Assembly (NCBI GenBank): GCA_016284575.1
Contig: JAEEPD010000041.1
Span: 1 to 57,532 of the forward strand
Direction: 5' to 3'
DNA: 57,532 nucleotides
Source: Bacillota bacterium
Lineage (GTDB): Bacteria > Bacillota > Clostridia > Peptostreptococcales > Anaerovoracaceae
This document shows, piece by piece, positions 24,979-32,409 of the stretch. The notes below the pieces were generated by a model. It was not told the origin of the DNA. It was given only the letters and a program-made list of their open reading frames with translations, and did no database searches. Every line of letters begins with the position of its first letter. Within the stretch, counting starts at the first letter, position 1. The position numbers and the translations under genes were made by a program.

Positions 24979-25566
24979 TTAGGGCCTGAACTCGTGGTAT
25001 TTTTCGCCTGTGAGAAGGTCATACCAGCTGAAGGCGCCGTCCTCATAGATCATGTAGCTGTGACGGCTGCCGCCCTTGGGTATGGAGACTGAGCCTGGGT
25101 TGAGATATACGAAGCTGCCGTGATCCGCGTCCTTTGGCACATGGGTGTGACCGCAGAGCATTATCTCGCCCATGCCCAGGGGCATGGGGCGGCTTTCATC
25201 GAAGTGATGACCGTGGTGTGCAAACACGGTGATGATGCGCTCATCCTTCTTGGAATCGCTCCCATCTGCGGGAGCCTCGAGGGTTATGACCGCGTACTCC
25301 GCCATTATGGGGAACTCCAGCACCATCTGGTCCACCTCGGAATCGCAGTTGCCGCGCACCGCAAGTATGCGGTCCTTGTACTCGTTGAGCATGGCAAAAA
25401 CCTGCTTCACCTCGTAGCCATCGGGCAGATCGTTGCGGGCACCGTGGTATAGCAGATCCCCAAGAAGCAGCAGCTTCTCAGAGCCGCTCCTCTCAAAAGC
25501 CTCCAGCATCAGCCTGCAGAATCTGGCCGAGCCATGTATGTCAGATGCAATAAAAAGTTTTTTCAT
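24979..25566 (-). CDS. YfcE/MJ0936-type metallophosphoesterase
   Basis: 195 residues from the ATG at 25566; tandem ATGs make the exact start uncertain by one codon, and GAGGGG precedes both. Calcineurin-like metal ligands are D9-x-H11 (ASDIHG), LLLLGDLLYHG, RGNCD, AHHG and CGHTHVP, all present. The length matches phosphodiesterase YfcE of E. coli. The family hydrolyses phosphodiesters in vitro; its physiological substrate is not settled. The loop after IMAEYAVITLEAPADGSDSKKDE is slightly longer than usual. Confidence 0.88.
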   Translation of the reverse strand: MKKLFIASDIHGSARFCRLMLEAFERSGSEKLLLLGDLLYHGARNDLPDGYEVKQVFAMLNEYKDRILAVRGNCDSEVDQMVLEFPIMAEYAVITLEAPADGSDSKKDERIITVFAHHGHHFDESRPMPLGMGEIMLCGHTHVPKDADHGSFVYLNPGSVSIPKGGSRHSYMIYEDGAFSWYDLLTGEKYHEFRP

Positions 25567-25653
25567 CATTTCCCCTCGCATGAATGCTTTATGAATAATA
25601 ACATAAACACAGCGCTAAATAAACAGTGAGAAACTTGTTAAGCCTGATGCAGA

Positions 25654-26058
25654 TCACACTAACAGAACACAGGGCTCATTATACACTGCCAGCTTTTTAT
25701 CGTGTGTCAGTAGACGCATGTCACCTGCTTTAGCCTGCGCAATAAGCATACGGTCAAAGGGATCCTTATGCATAGGTACTATATCTCCTTGCCTCAATCC
25801 GTCCAACGCAAATATATGCTCCGTCTCGATGCGCAGTGGATAATAGTCATAGTGATCTAACACCCTCACAAGGTCCTGAGCGCTGACCGGCAGTCTGTCG
25901 GGATGCAGATTATGCTTGATGGATACCTCCCAGACAGATGCGAGACTGTAATACAAAATATTCTCCTCCTGTTCGAGATAATAGACCATTTTCGGGGTCA
26001 GAGCGGGCTGCGCAGAAATAGCCCAGAGCAGTATGTGCGTATCAAGAAGCAGCTTCAT
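25654..26058 (-). CDS. PIN-domain toxin (VapC-like)
   Basis: 134 residues. PIN-domain acidic residues are D6 (LLDTH), E44 (SVWEVSIK), D99 and D102 (HKDPFDRMLIAQA). Leu-Leu-Thr-His-Asp near 117-121 is also typical. VapC toxins cleave RNA, often tRNA. The gene start overlaps the antitoxin stop by 4 bases, the usual arrangement. The product has the variant DTHxLLW N terminus seen with PHD-type antitoxins. It is followed by an 87-base gap to yfcE without a visible terminator. Confidence 0.9.
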   Translation of the reverse strand: MKLLLDTHILLWAISAQPALTPKMVYYLEQEENILYYSLASVWEVSIKHNLHPDRLPVSAQDLVRVLDHYDYYPLRIETEHIFALDGLRQGDIVPMHKDPFDRMLIAQAKAGDMRLLTHDKKLAVYNEPCVLLV

Positions 26059-26315
26059 TGGTCCACCCCAAACAGTTCAGATATCTCATCATCCATTGAA
26101 TCCAGTGCCTCCATGGATATATAGGGGATCCGGGGAAGATCAAATTCTTCAAAATCAGTCATGCCTGCAATGCGCGGTTTTTTGCTTACACAGGTAAGCT
26201 TTGCCACAGGTCTGCCGCTTCTGCAGATCATTATATATTCCTCTTCTCTATCCTCCAGCTTTTTGACCAGCTTCGACAGATCTGTCTTGGCCTCAAGCAT
26301 ATTTACCATCATCAT
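26055..26315 (-). CDS. PHD/YefM-type antitoxin
   Basis: 86 residues. The N-terminal DNA-binding part (MLEAKTDLSKLVKKLEDREE then YIMICRSGRPVAKLT) is the Phd/YefM fold. The C-terminal half, rich in acidic and aromatic residues (DFEEFDLPRIPYIS, DDEISELFGVD), would neutralise the toxin. Three consecutive ATG codons begin the frame, so the start is uncertain by two codons. A GAGGTGAG site precedes it. The gene lies only 78 bases from the uvrC stop, and its promoter is interlaced with the uvrC terminator palindrome, which may also be its own operator. Confidence 0.88.
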   Translation of the reverse strand: MMMVNMLEAKTDLSKLVKKLEDREEEYIMICRSGRPVAKLTCVSKKPRIAGMTDFEEFDLPRIPYISMEALDSMDDEISELFGVDQ

Positions 26316-26330
26316 TGTAACTCACCTCAT

Positions 26331-26359
26331 AAAAAAGACTTAGCCAGATTAGCTAAGTC
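26331..26359 (-). terminator. uvrC terminator palindrome overlapping the toxin-antitoxin leader
   Basis: An 8-base perfect inverted repeat (GACTTAGC at 26359-26352 on the minus strand, with 26344-26337) and a 7-base loop are followed by TTTTTT. It qualifies as an intrinsic terminator for uvrC and also as a candidate operator for the antitoxin. Confidence 0.75.
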
Positions 26360-26360
26360 G

Positions 26361-26389
26361 AATATATCATGCTTCACACAATAATGCAA
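26361..26389 (-). promoter_or_regulatory. Promoter of the toxin-antitoxin pair
   Basis: Minus strand TTGCAT (26384-26389), a 17-base spacer, TATATT (26361-26366). The -35 lies just 3 bases after the uvrC stop codon. Predicted start of transcription is at about 26354, within the 5' arm of the palindrome. Confidence 0.55.
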
Positions 26390-26392
26390 GGA

Positions 26393-28354
26393 CTATATGA
26401 TTACTCCGTCTTCATCAACAGCCGGCAGGGATACCTGCCTTCCTATGCCGCCGGGCGCAGAATAATCCACGCTGTCGTCGATCTCCACCTCCGGCCTGGT
26501 ACGCTTTGCATTCTCCTCATCCTGCCTGGCAAAATAGCTTACCACCTCTTCCGCGGCCTTGAGGTTCATGCCGGGAGCCTGGGAGAGCTCGTAGGCCGTG
26601 GCTCCCTTTATGGCATCCACGCTGCCGAACTCTGAGAGCAGCGCCATCTTGCGCTTTTCGCCTATGCCCGGGATGCCGTCCAGTACGGAGCGGCTCATGG
26701 ATTTGCCCCGCAGATTGTGATGATAATCTATGGCGAAGCGGTGGACCTCCTCCTGTATGGTGCCGCAGTAGGCGAAAAGCTCCTGCCTGCCCTTCAGCGG
26801 CAGCTCCTCCTCCCTGAATACCAGGGCTCTGGTGCGGTGCTTGTCATCCTTGGCAAGACCGGCCACCGGTATATCATTGTAGCCCAGGGCATTCAGCACC
26901 GCCTCGGCAGCGTGTACCTGCCCGATGCCGCCATCCATAAGTATGAGGTCCGGAAGCTCCGAAAAGGAAGGGTCGCCCTCCCTGGCTCTGCTGAAGCGCC
27001 TGAACAGCACCTCCTGCATGGAGCCCGTATCGTCGTTTCCGCCCTCCACCGTCTTTATCCTGAACCGCCTGTAGGCCTTGCGCAGCGGCTTGCCATCGTA
27101 GAACACCACCATGGCGCCCACCGCATCAAGCCCGCCCAGGTGAGAAATATCGTAGCTTTCTATCCTGTGAGTATCAGCCGCCTTCTCTTCGCCAAGAAGC
27201 TGAGCCAGGCCCAGCTGCACCGCCTGCTCCTTTTCCAGCTGGCGGCGGGTCCGTTCGTCCAGGTCCTTCAGCATCTGGTCCACATCCTTGCGCACCAGGT
27301 CCATCAGAGCCCTCTTTTCGCCCCTGGCGGGAGCCGTAAGGCTCACCTTGCTGCCCCTCTGGACCCCCAGCCACTCCTCAAGAAGAGCCGCGTCCTTGGG
27401 CAGCCTATCCACCAGTATCTCCTTGGGGACCATTACATTGGCGTAGTAGTACTGCTTGATGAACTCCGCCACTATCTCCTCCCGGCTCTCGGCGGAAAAC
27501 TCGCCAAGATAGAAGCTCTCCCTGCCGGAAAGCTTGCCCTCACGCACGGTAAAGAGCACCGCATGGGCTCCGGAAAGGCCCTGGCTCAGCAGCACTATGT
27601 CCAGATTTTCAGGCCTTGCAAGCACCACCCTCTGCTTCTCCGCAAGGGTATTCACGTCGTTTATGTAGTCCCTGTATCTGGCGGCCTCTTCGAAATCCAG
27701 CGCCTCCGAGGCAGCCTCCATCCTCTCCTTCAGCCTGTCTAAAAGCTCGTGGTTCTTGCCCTGAAGGAAGTCCATGGCCTTCTCCACGCCCTGCATGTAC
27801 TCGTCCTTAGGCACATTGCCCTGGCAGATGCCCCTGCAGCGCTTTATGTGATAATTGAGACAGGGTGAAAAACCCACAGGAAATACCGCGGTGGAGCAGC
27901 GCTTGAGGGAATAAAGATCGTTCAGAAGCTCGATTATGGTGTTAACAGCCCCCGCATCCGGATAGGGCCCGAAATACTTGGAACCGTCATTGACTATGCG
28001 GCGGGTCTTGAGTATCCTCGGGAACTTCTCCCCCAGGGTCACCTTGATGTAAGGATAGGTCTTGTCGTCCCGCAGCAGGATGTTGTACTTGGGCTCGTAC
28101 TGCTTTATCAGATTGCACTCAAGCATCAGAGCTTCCATCTCGCTGCCGCAGGTGATGTAATCGAACTCCGCGATGTGCTCCACCATGGACCGGACCTTGG
28201 GCGCCTGATTTTTGGACGACTGAAAATACTGGCGCACCCGCTTCCTGAGCGAGATGGCCTTTCCTACATAAATTATCTGCCCGTACCTGTCCTTGTGGAG
28301 GTAGACTCCGGGACTGTCGGGCAGCTTTTTCAGTTCAGCCTGAATGTCAAACAT
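26393..28354 (-). CDS. uvrC: UvrABC excinuclease subunit C
   Basis: 653 residues. The GIY-YIG nuclease domain is at the N terminus (PGVYLHKDRYGQIIYVGKA then LRKRVRQYF). A Cys pattern CPN-free variant CLNYHIKRCRGIC follows. The UVR helical motif lies around 195-230 and the RNase H-like C-terminal nuclease has RIESYDISHLGG and LILMDGG. Tandem helix-hairpin-helix motifs close it (LDGIPGIGEKRK and APGMNLKAAEEV). It makes both incisions in nucleotide-excision repair together with UvrA/UvrB. It begins 3 bases after the dac stop. The C-terminal about 35 residues after the second hairpin are an acidic extension (RTRPEVEIDDS). Confidence 0.96.
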   Translation of the reverse strand: MFDIQAELKKLPDSPGVYLHKDRYGQIIYVGKAISLRKRVRQYFQSSKNQAPKVRSMVEHIAEFDYITCGSEMEALMLECNLIKQYEPKYNILLRDDKTYPYIKVTLGEKFPRILKTRRIVNDGSKYFGPYPDAGAVNTIIELLNDLYSLKRCSTAVFPVGFSPCLNYHIKRCRGICQGNVPKDEYMQGVEKAMDFLQGKNHELLDRLKERMEAASEALDFEEAARYRDYINDVNTLAEKQRVVLARPENLDIVLLSQGLSGAHAVLFTVREGKLSGRESFYLGEFSAESREEIVAEFIKQYYYANVMVPKEILVDRLPKDAALLEEWLGVQRGSKVSLTAPARGEKRALMDLVRKDVDQMLKDLDERTRRQLEKEQAVQLGLAQLLGEEKAADTHRIESYDISHLGGLDAVGAMVVFYDGKPLRKAYRRFRIKTVEGGNDDTGSMQEVLFRRFSRAREGDPSFSELPDLILMDGGIGQVHAAEAVLNALGYNDIPVAGLAKDDKHRTRALVFREEELPLKGRQELFAYCGTIQEEVHRFAIDYHHNLRGKSMSRSVLDGIPGIGEKRKMALLSEFGSVDAIKGATAYELSQAPGMNLKAAEEVVSYFARQDEENAKRTRPEVEIDDSVDYSAPGGIGRQVSLPAVDEDGVII

Positions 28355-28357
28355 ATG

Positions 28358-29797
28358 CTATTCTTCTCTGTTGCGCCTCTGCTCGTCGTAGCTGCGCTCC
28401 CACATGGCCCTGCGGCGGGCCTCCTCTTCCTTAAGAGCCTTGATCCTTGCGGCCTTGCGGGCTTTCTTGACCTTTGTCTGGTGACGGGCCCAGAAGACCC
28501 AGGCGATGAAGGCGATCACGAGGGTCGCAAAGCCTGCGATGATTCCAACGAAAACCTTGTGGGCGGTGGCATCGTCTATGCCGAATACGGACAGGGGGCC
28601 GCCCTTTTCCACGCTCCCCGAGGCTATGATATCCACGGAGCCTATCTTGTTTCCGCCCTCAAGTATGTCTATGTAGCCCAGCTTGGTGCCTTCAGCCACG
28701 GGAGCCTGGACCAGCTCCTCCGTGTGCTTTTCAAGGCTTATGACGCTGGTGGAGGCATCCCTTGGCAGGAGGGTGTAGAATTCGCCGGAGCTCTTGAGCC
28801 CCACCTCCTTCACAGCGCCCCGCTTCACAGCCAGAGCGCCCTCGTCGGTGCCGTCCTCCACCGGTTTATATGTGTAGTAGTTCTCGAAGCCCCAGTTCAG
28901 CAGCTTGTGGGTGTCCGCGAAGCGGCTCAGCTGGCCGGACTTCATGACCACGCTCATCAGTATGGTGCTGGCGTTGTCGCCCTCCCTCTGCTGCTCGCAG
29001 GCCGCCACCAGGCAGCCTCCGGCGGGGGTGGTGAAGCCGGTCTTGACACCGAAAACGCCATCGTACTTGGTGGTGATCTTGTCGTTATAGACGTACATCT
29101 GAGTGGTGTCGTCCGCGATGAGCTTGTTGGTGCTTACGATATTGCGGGCATCCCACTTGTTGGACTTGGGAATGGTGTATTCGCTCTTGCCCACGATCTC
29201 CCGGAAGGTCTCGTTCTGCATGCAGTACATGGCGATGACCGCCAAATCTCTTGCGGTGGTGTAGTGACCCTCATCGTGGAGCCCGTGGGGATTCATAAAC
29301 TGGGTATGAGTGACGCCCACGGTCTCGCCGTCGATCACAGCCTCGATCTCCAGCAGCTTCTGGTTCATGCGCTCAACGAAGGCGGGAACGCTGCCGGAAA
29401 TGGTCTTGGCGAAAAGAACGGCGCAGTCATTGCAGGAGGCTATGAGCAGGGCGTTCAGGCAGTCCCAGGCGTTGATCTCCTCCCCCTCCTTGAAGGTGAG
29501 GCTGGTGCCGCCGGTCTTTATGACCTCCGCGTCCGCCACCAGAGTCCGTTCCTTAAGCTCCGGATGCTTTTCCATCTCCTCGATGATGATTATGCCCGTC
29601 ACCATTTTCGTGGTGCTGGCAGGCTCCAGCTCCACATCCGCGTTCTGCTGCAGCAGCACCTTGCCGGAGCGCATGTCAAGCAGCATGTAGGCCTCAGCCT
29701 CCATGCGGGTGGGCTCATCCGTGACCGCGTATACAGGCACGGCAAATACAGACAGCATCAGTGCTAAACACAAGGCTATACTTATCATCCTCTTCAT
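28358..29797 (-). CDS. D-alanyl-D-alanine carboxypeptidase (PBP5/DacF type)
   Basis: 479 residues from the ATG at 29797, which has GGAGGG 8 bases upstream; a 5-codon longer frame overlaps that site. A signal peptide (MKRMISIALCLALM to about residue 25) is followed by the serine-peptidase S11 domain with S61-TT-K64, S121-C-N123 and K252-T-G254 in the correct order. A beta-rich C-terminal domain follows, then a transmembrane helix (about 415-437, VGIIAGFATLVIAFIAW) and a basic tail of about 35 residues. The membrane helix replaces the amphipathic anchor of PBP5. It trims the terminal D-Ala of peptidoglycan stem peptides. uvrC follows immediately. Confidence 0.93.
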   Translation of the reverse strand: MKRMISIALCLALMLSVFAVPVYAVTDEPTRMEAEAYMLLDMRSGKVLLQQNADVELEPASTTKMVTGIIIIEEMEKHPELKERTLVADAEVIKTGGTSLTFKEGEEINAWDCLNALLIASCNDCAVLFAKTISGSVPAFVERMNQKLLEIEAVIDGETVGVTHTQFMNPHGLHDEGHYTTARDLAVIAMYCMQNETFREIVGKSEYTIPKSNKWDARNIVSTNKLIADDTTQMYVYNDKITTKYDGVFGVKTGFTTPAGGCLVAACEQQREGDNASTILMSVVMKSGQLSRFADTHKLLNWGFENYYTYKPVEDGTDEGALAVKRGAVKEVGLKSSGEFYTLLPRDASTSVISLEKHTEELVQAPVAEGTKLGYIDILEGGNKIGSVDIIASGSVEKGGPLSVFGIDDATAHKVFVGIIAGFATLVIAFIAWVFWARHQTKVKKARKAARIKALKEEEARRRAMWERSYDEQRRNREE

Positions 29798-29912
29798 TTG
29801 CCGGCCCTCCATAGATTGATTTTATCTGCAAAATGATATATATTTAATCGACTGCCCCGGGAGGCTCATCTTGTGGCATTATGCGCTTTTTGATTAAAAT
29901 AATTCAACATAT

Positions 29913-29940
29913 AGTATAGCACAAATTCAGGAGAACTCAA
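29913..29940 (-). promoter_or_regulatory. Promoter of dac-uvrC, abutting the rdgB start codon
   Basis: Minus strand TTGAGT (29935-29940), a 16-base spacer ending in TGC, then TATACT (29913-29918). The -35 ends one base before the rdgB ATG and its spacer covers the rdgB ribosome site. A weak divergent promoter for rdgB (TTGATT at 29890-29895, TAGTAT at 29912-29917) overlaps the same bases. Confidence 0.5.
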
Positions 29941-30597
29941 ATGCGAATTATAGCAGCTACACAAAATAAACATAAGATAAAGGAGATAAACGCAGTGCTG
30001 GAGCCCTTCGGCATGCAGCTCACCTCCCTTGCGGAGGTGGGTCTTGCGGACCTGGAGATCGAGGAGACCGGCGCCACCTGTCAGGAGAATTCTCTGATAA
30101 AGGCGGAGACGGTCTGCAGGCTCACGGGTGAGCCCGCGGTAGCCGATGACACAGGCCTCATGATAGACGCTCTGGACGGAGCGCCGGGAGTTTACTCTGC
30201 CAGGTTCGCAGGAGAAAACTGCACAGAGGCAGACAACCGCGAAAAGACACTGAGGCTTCTTGAAGGCCTTCCCTTTGAGCAGCGGACCGCGAAGTTCATC
30301 TGCGTGCTCACCATGGTCTGGCCGGACGGCAGAAGGCTTCAGGCCGAAGGCGAGTGCCGCGGGCGCATGCTGAGCCTGGAGCGAGGCAGCCACGGCTTCG
30401 GCTACGATTCCATCTTCGCCCCTGACATGATACCTGTCTCCGGGAGGTCGCCCCAGGAGGTGCTGAGAGACGACAGCCTCCTTCAGCCCAACAGCGAATG
30501 GCGCTCCTTTGCAGAGCTCTCCGATGACGACAAAAACGCCATCAGCCACAGAGGAAGAGCCCTCATAAAGCTGGAGGAGCTGCTGGCTTCAAAATAA
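29941..30597 (+). CDS. rdgB: RdgB/HAM1 XTP/dITP diphosphatase
   Basis: 218 residues, usual length about 200. The N-terminal IIAATQNKHKIKEI substrate loop is diagnostic. It is followed by EETGATCQENSLIKAE, VADDTGLMIDALDGAPGVYSAR, GSHGFGYDSIFAP and the C-terminal SHRGRALIKL. The enzyme removes ITP, dITP and XTP from the nucleotide pool by hydrolysis to the monophosphate. An AGGAGA ribosome site lies 7 bases upstream. It is divergent from dac. Confidence 0.95.
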   Translation: MRIIAATQNKHKIKEINAVLEPFGMQLTSLAEVGLADLEIEETGATCQENSLIKAETVCRLTGEPAVADDTGLMIDALDGAPGVYSARFAGENCTEADNREKTLRLLEGLPFEQRTAKFICVLTMVWPDGRRLQAEGECRGRMLSLERGSHGFGYDSIFAPDMIPVSGRSPQEVLRDDSLLQPNSEWRSFAELSDDDKNAISHRGRALIKLEELLASK

Positions 30598-30601
30598 GAG
30601 A

Positions 30602-30629
30602 TTGAAGCCCGCGCAAAATGTGATAGAAT
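30602..30629 (+). promoter_or_regulatory. Promoter of the phospho-sugar mutase gene
   Basis: TTGAAG (30602-30607), a 16-base spacer ending in TGA, then TAGAAT (30624-30629). An imperfect palindrome around TGGCC/GGCCG follows just downstream in the leader. Confidence 0.5.
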
Positions 30630-30675
30630 AGTAATGATGGCCATATGTTGGCCGATCAGAATCAAGGAGAAATAT

Positions 30676-32352
30676 ATGGATTACAAAGCAAGATACCAGG
30701 AATGGCTGAAGGACAGCTATTTTGATGAAGAAGACAAAGCAGAGCTTGCGGCGCTTAAGGATGAAAAGGAGATCGAGGACAGATTCTACCGCGATCTCGA
30801 GTTCGGGACCGCAGGCATGCGCGGTGTCATGGGCATGGGCTCAAACCGCATGAATAAATACAATATACGCAAGGCGACGGCGGCCTTCGCCCTGGCGCTG
30901 AAGGAAAAGCACGGCGATGAAGCCTGCGCAAAGCAGGGCGTGGCCGTAGCCTGGGATTCCAGAAACAACTCCCAGCCCTACGCCTACGAGACTGCCATGA
31001 CCTTCGCAGCCTACGGCATCCCGGCCAGGCTCTACACCCTGGTCTCCGCCACCCCGCTGCTGTCATTCACCGTCCGCGACCTTAACTGCGTGGGCGGCGT
31101 GGTCATAACCGCAAGCCACAACCCCAGCGAATACAACGGCTACAAAGCCTACGACGAGACCGGCTGCCAGGTGCTGACCGAGGACGCCAACGCCATAACA
31201 AAGCACTATGAGGAGCTGAGCTATAAAGAGATAAAGTCCATCAGCGAGGCCGAGGCAAGGGAAAAGGGCCTGCTGACAGATCTGGGAATGGATGAGATGC
31301 AGCGCTTCATCGACGCCGTCGCAAAGACCGCCAATCCCCTGCCCCAGGAGGCAAAGGACGCCCTTAAGATAGTCTACACACCTCTCTTCGGCGCAGGACT
31401 GGTGCCTATCCTCAGGATACTGGATCAGCAGGGCTATAAGAACGTGAGCCTGGTGGAGTCTCAGAAGGGACCCGACGGCAACTTCCCCGGCCTTGCAGCT
31501 CCCAACCCCGAGTTCGCAGAGGCCATGAGGCCGGGCATCGCGCAGGCCAAAGCTGAAGGCGCAGACATCGTCATAGGCAGTGACCCGGACAGCGACCGCA
31601 TGGGCCTGGCCGCAAGGGACGAGAAGGGCGAGTTCGTGCTCTTTACAGGAAACCAGATCGGCACCCTGCTGCTGAACTATCTAATCCTCAGAAGAAAGGA
31701 CCAGCTTCCCAAGGATGCGTACTTTGTATCCTCCATCGTTTCCACCCAGATGAGCTTCGCCGTGGCGAAGGCTCAGGGGGTGCGGGGTATTGCGACCCTC
31801 ACCGGCTACAAGTATATTGGCGAGCAGATGACCAGGGATCCGGAGGACTTCCTCTTCGCCTTTGAGGAGAGCTACGGCTATCTTTCCGGCACCTACGCAA
31901 GGGATAAGGACGCTGTTTTCGCCGCCCTGCTGATCTCGGAGATGGCGGCCTATTACAAAGCCCTCCAGAAGCCTCTCACAGCCGTTCTGAGCGATCTTTT
32001 CGACACTTATGGATATTTCCTCGACAAGGTGGATTCCTACACTCTGAAGGGCAAAGACGGGGCTCAGAGCATAAAGAATATAAGCGCCCGCATGAGAGCC
32101 GCAGGCACCGGTCTTATGGATGGCATCGAGGAGATGCTGGACTACAAGGACGGCATGGACGGCATGCCCCCCGCGGACGTGCTGCGCTACCGCTATGCTG
32201 ACGGCTCCTGGCTGGCAGTGCGCCCCTCCGGCACCGAGCCCAAGATCAAGTTCTACTATTCCGTAAAGGCTAAGAATCAGGCCGAAGCCGAAAAGCTCTA
32301 CCAGCAGCGCAAGGCAGTCTCCGAGCAGATCGTAAAGGAGGAGAGCCTGTAA
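30676..32352 (+). CDS. Phospho-sugar mutase (phosphoglucomutase/phosphomannomutase, PgcA type)
   Basis: 558 residues from the ATG at 30676 (MDYKARYQEWL), which has AAGGAGA upstream; a 14-codon longer frame has none. The four sugar-phosphomutase motifs are in order. The phospho-Ser loop is TASHNPSEYNGYK with Ser147, and the metal loop is GSDPDSDRMG with D303, D305 and D307. The sugar-binding loop EESYGYLSG and the phosphate loop RPSGTEPKIK follow. FGTAGMRG at the start is also typical. It interconverts glucose-1-P and glucose-6-P, or mannose phosphates. A strong terminator follows. Confidence 0.94.
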   Translation: MDYKARYQEWLKDSYFDEEDKAELAALKDEKEIEDRFYRDLEFGTAGMRGVMGMGSNRMNKYNIRKATAAFALALKEKHGDEACAKQGVAVAWDSRNNSQPYAYETAMTFAAYGIPARLYTLVSATPLLSFTVRDLNCVGGVVITASHNPSEYNGYKAYDETGCQVLTEDANAITKHYEELSYKEIKSISEAEAREKGLLTDLGMDEMQRFIDAVAKTANPLPQEAKDALKIVYTPLFGAGLVPILRILDQQGYKNVSLVESQKGPDGNFPGLAAPNPEFAEAMRPGIAQAKAEGADIVIGSDPDSDRMGLAARDEKGEFVLFTGNQIGTLLLNYLILRRKDQLPKDAYFVSSIVSTQMSFAVAKAQGVRGIATLTGYKYIGEQMTRDPEDFLFAFEESYGYLSGTYARDKDAVFAALLISEMAAYYKALQKPLTAVLSDLFDTYGYFLDKVDSYTLKGKDGAQSIKNISARMRAAGTGLMDGIEEMLDYKDGMDGMPPADVLRYRYADGSWLAVRPSGTEPKIKFYYSVKAKNQAEAEKLYQQRKAVSEQIVKEESL

Positions 32353-32365
32353 TACATGACAATCA

Positions 32366-32398
32366 AAAAACGCCTGAGCGCCATGCTCAGGCGTTTTT
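32366..32398 (+). terminator. Bidirectional terminator between the mutase gene and copA
   Basis: Arms 32366-32379 and 32385-32398 form fourteen perfect pairs, ending in an A-run/T-run. The loop is GCCAT. It serves both convergent genes. Confidence 0.9.
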
Positions 32399-32409
32399 CT
32401 TATGCTGCT

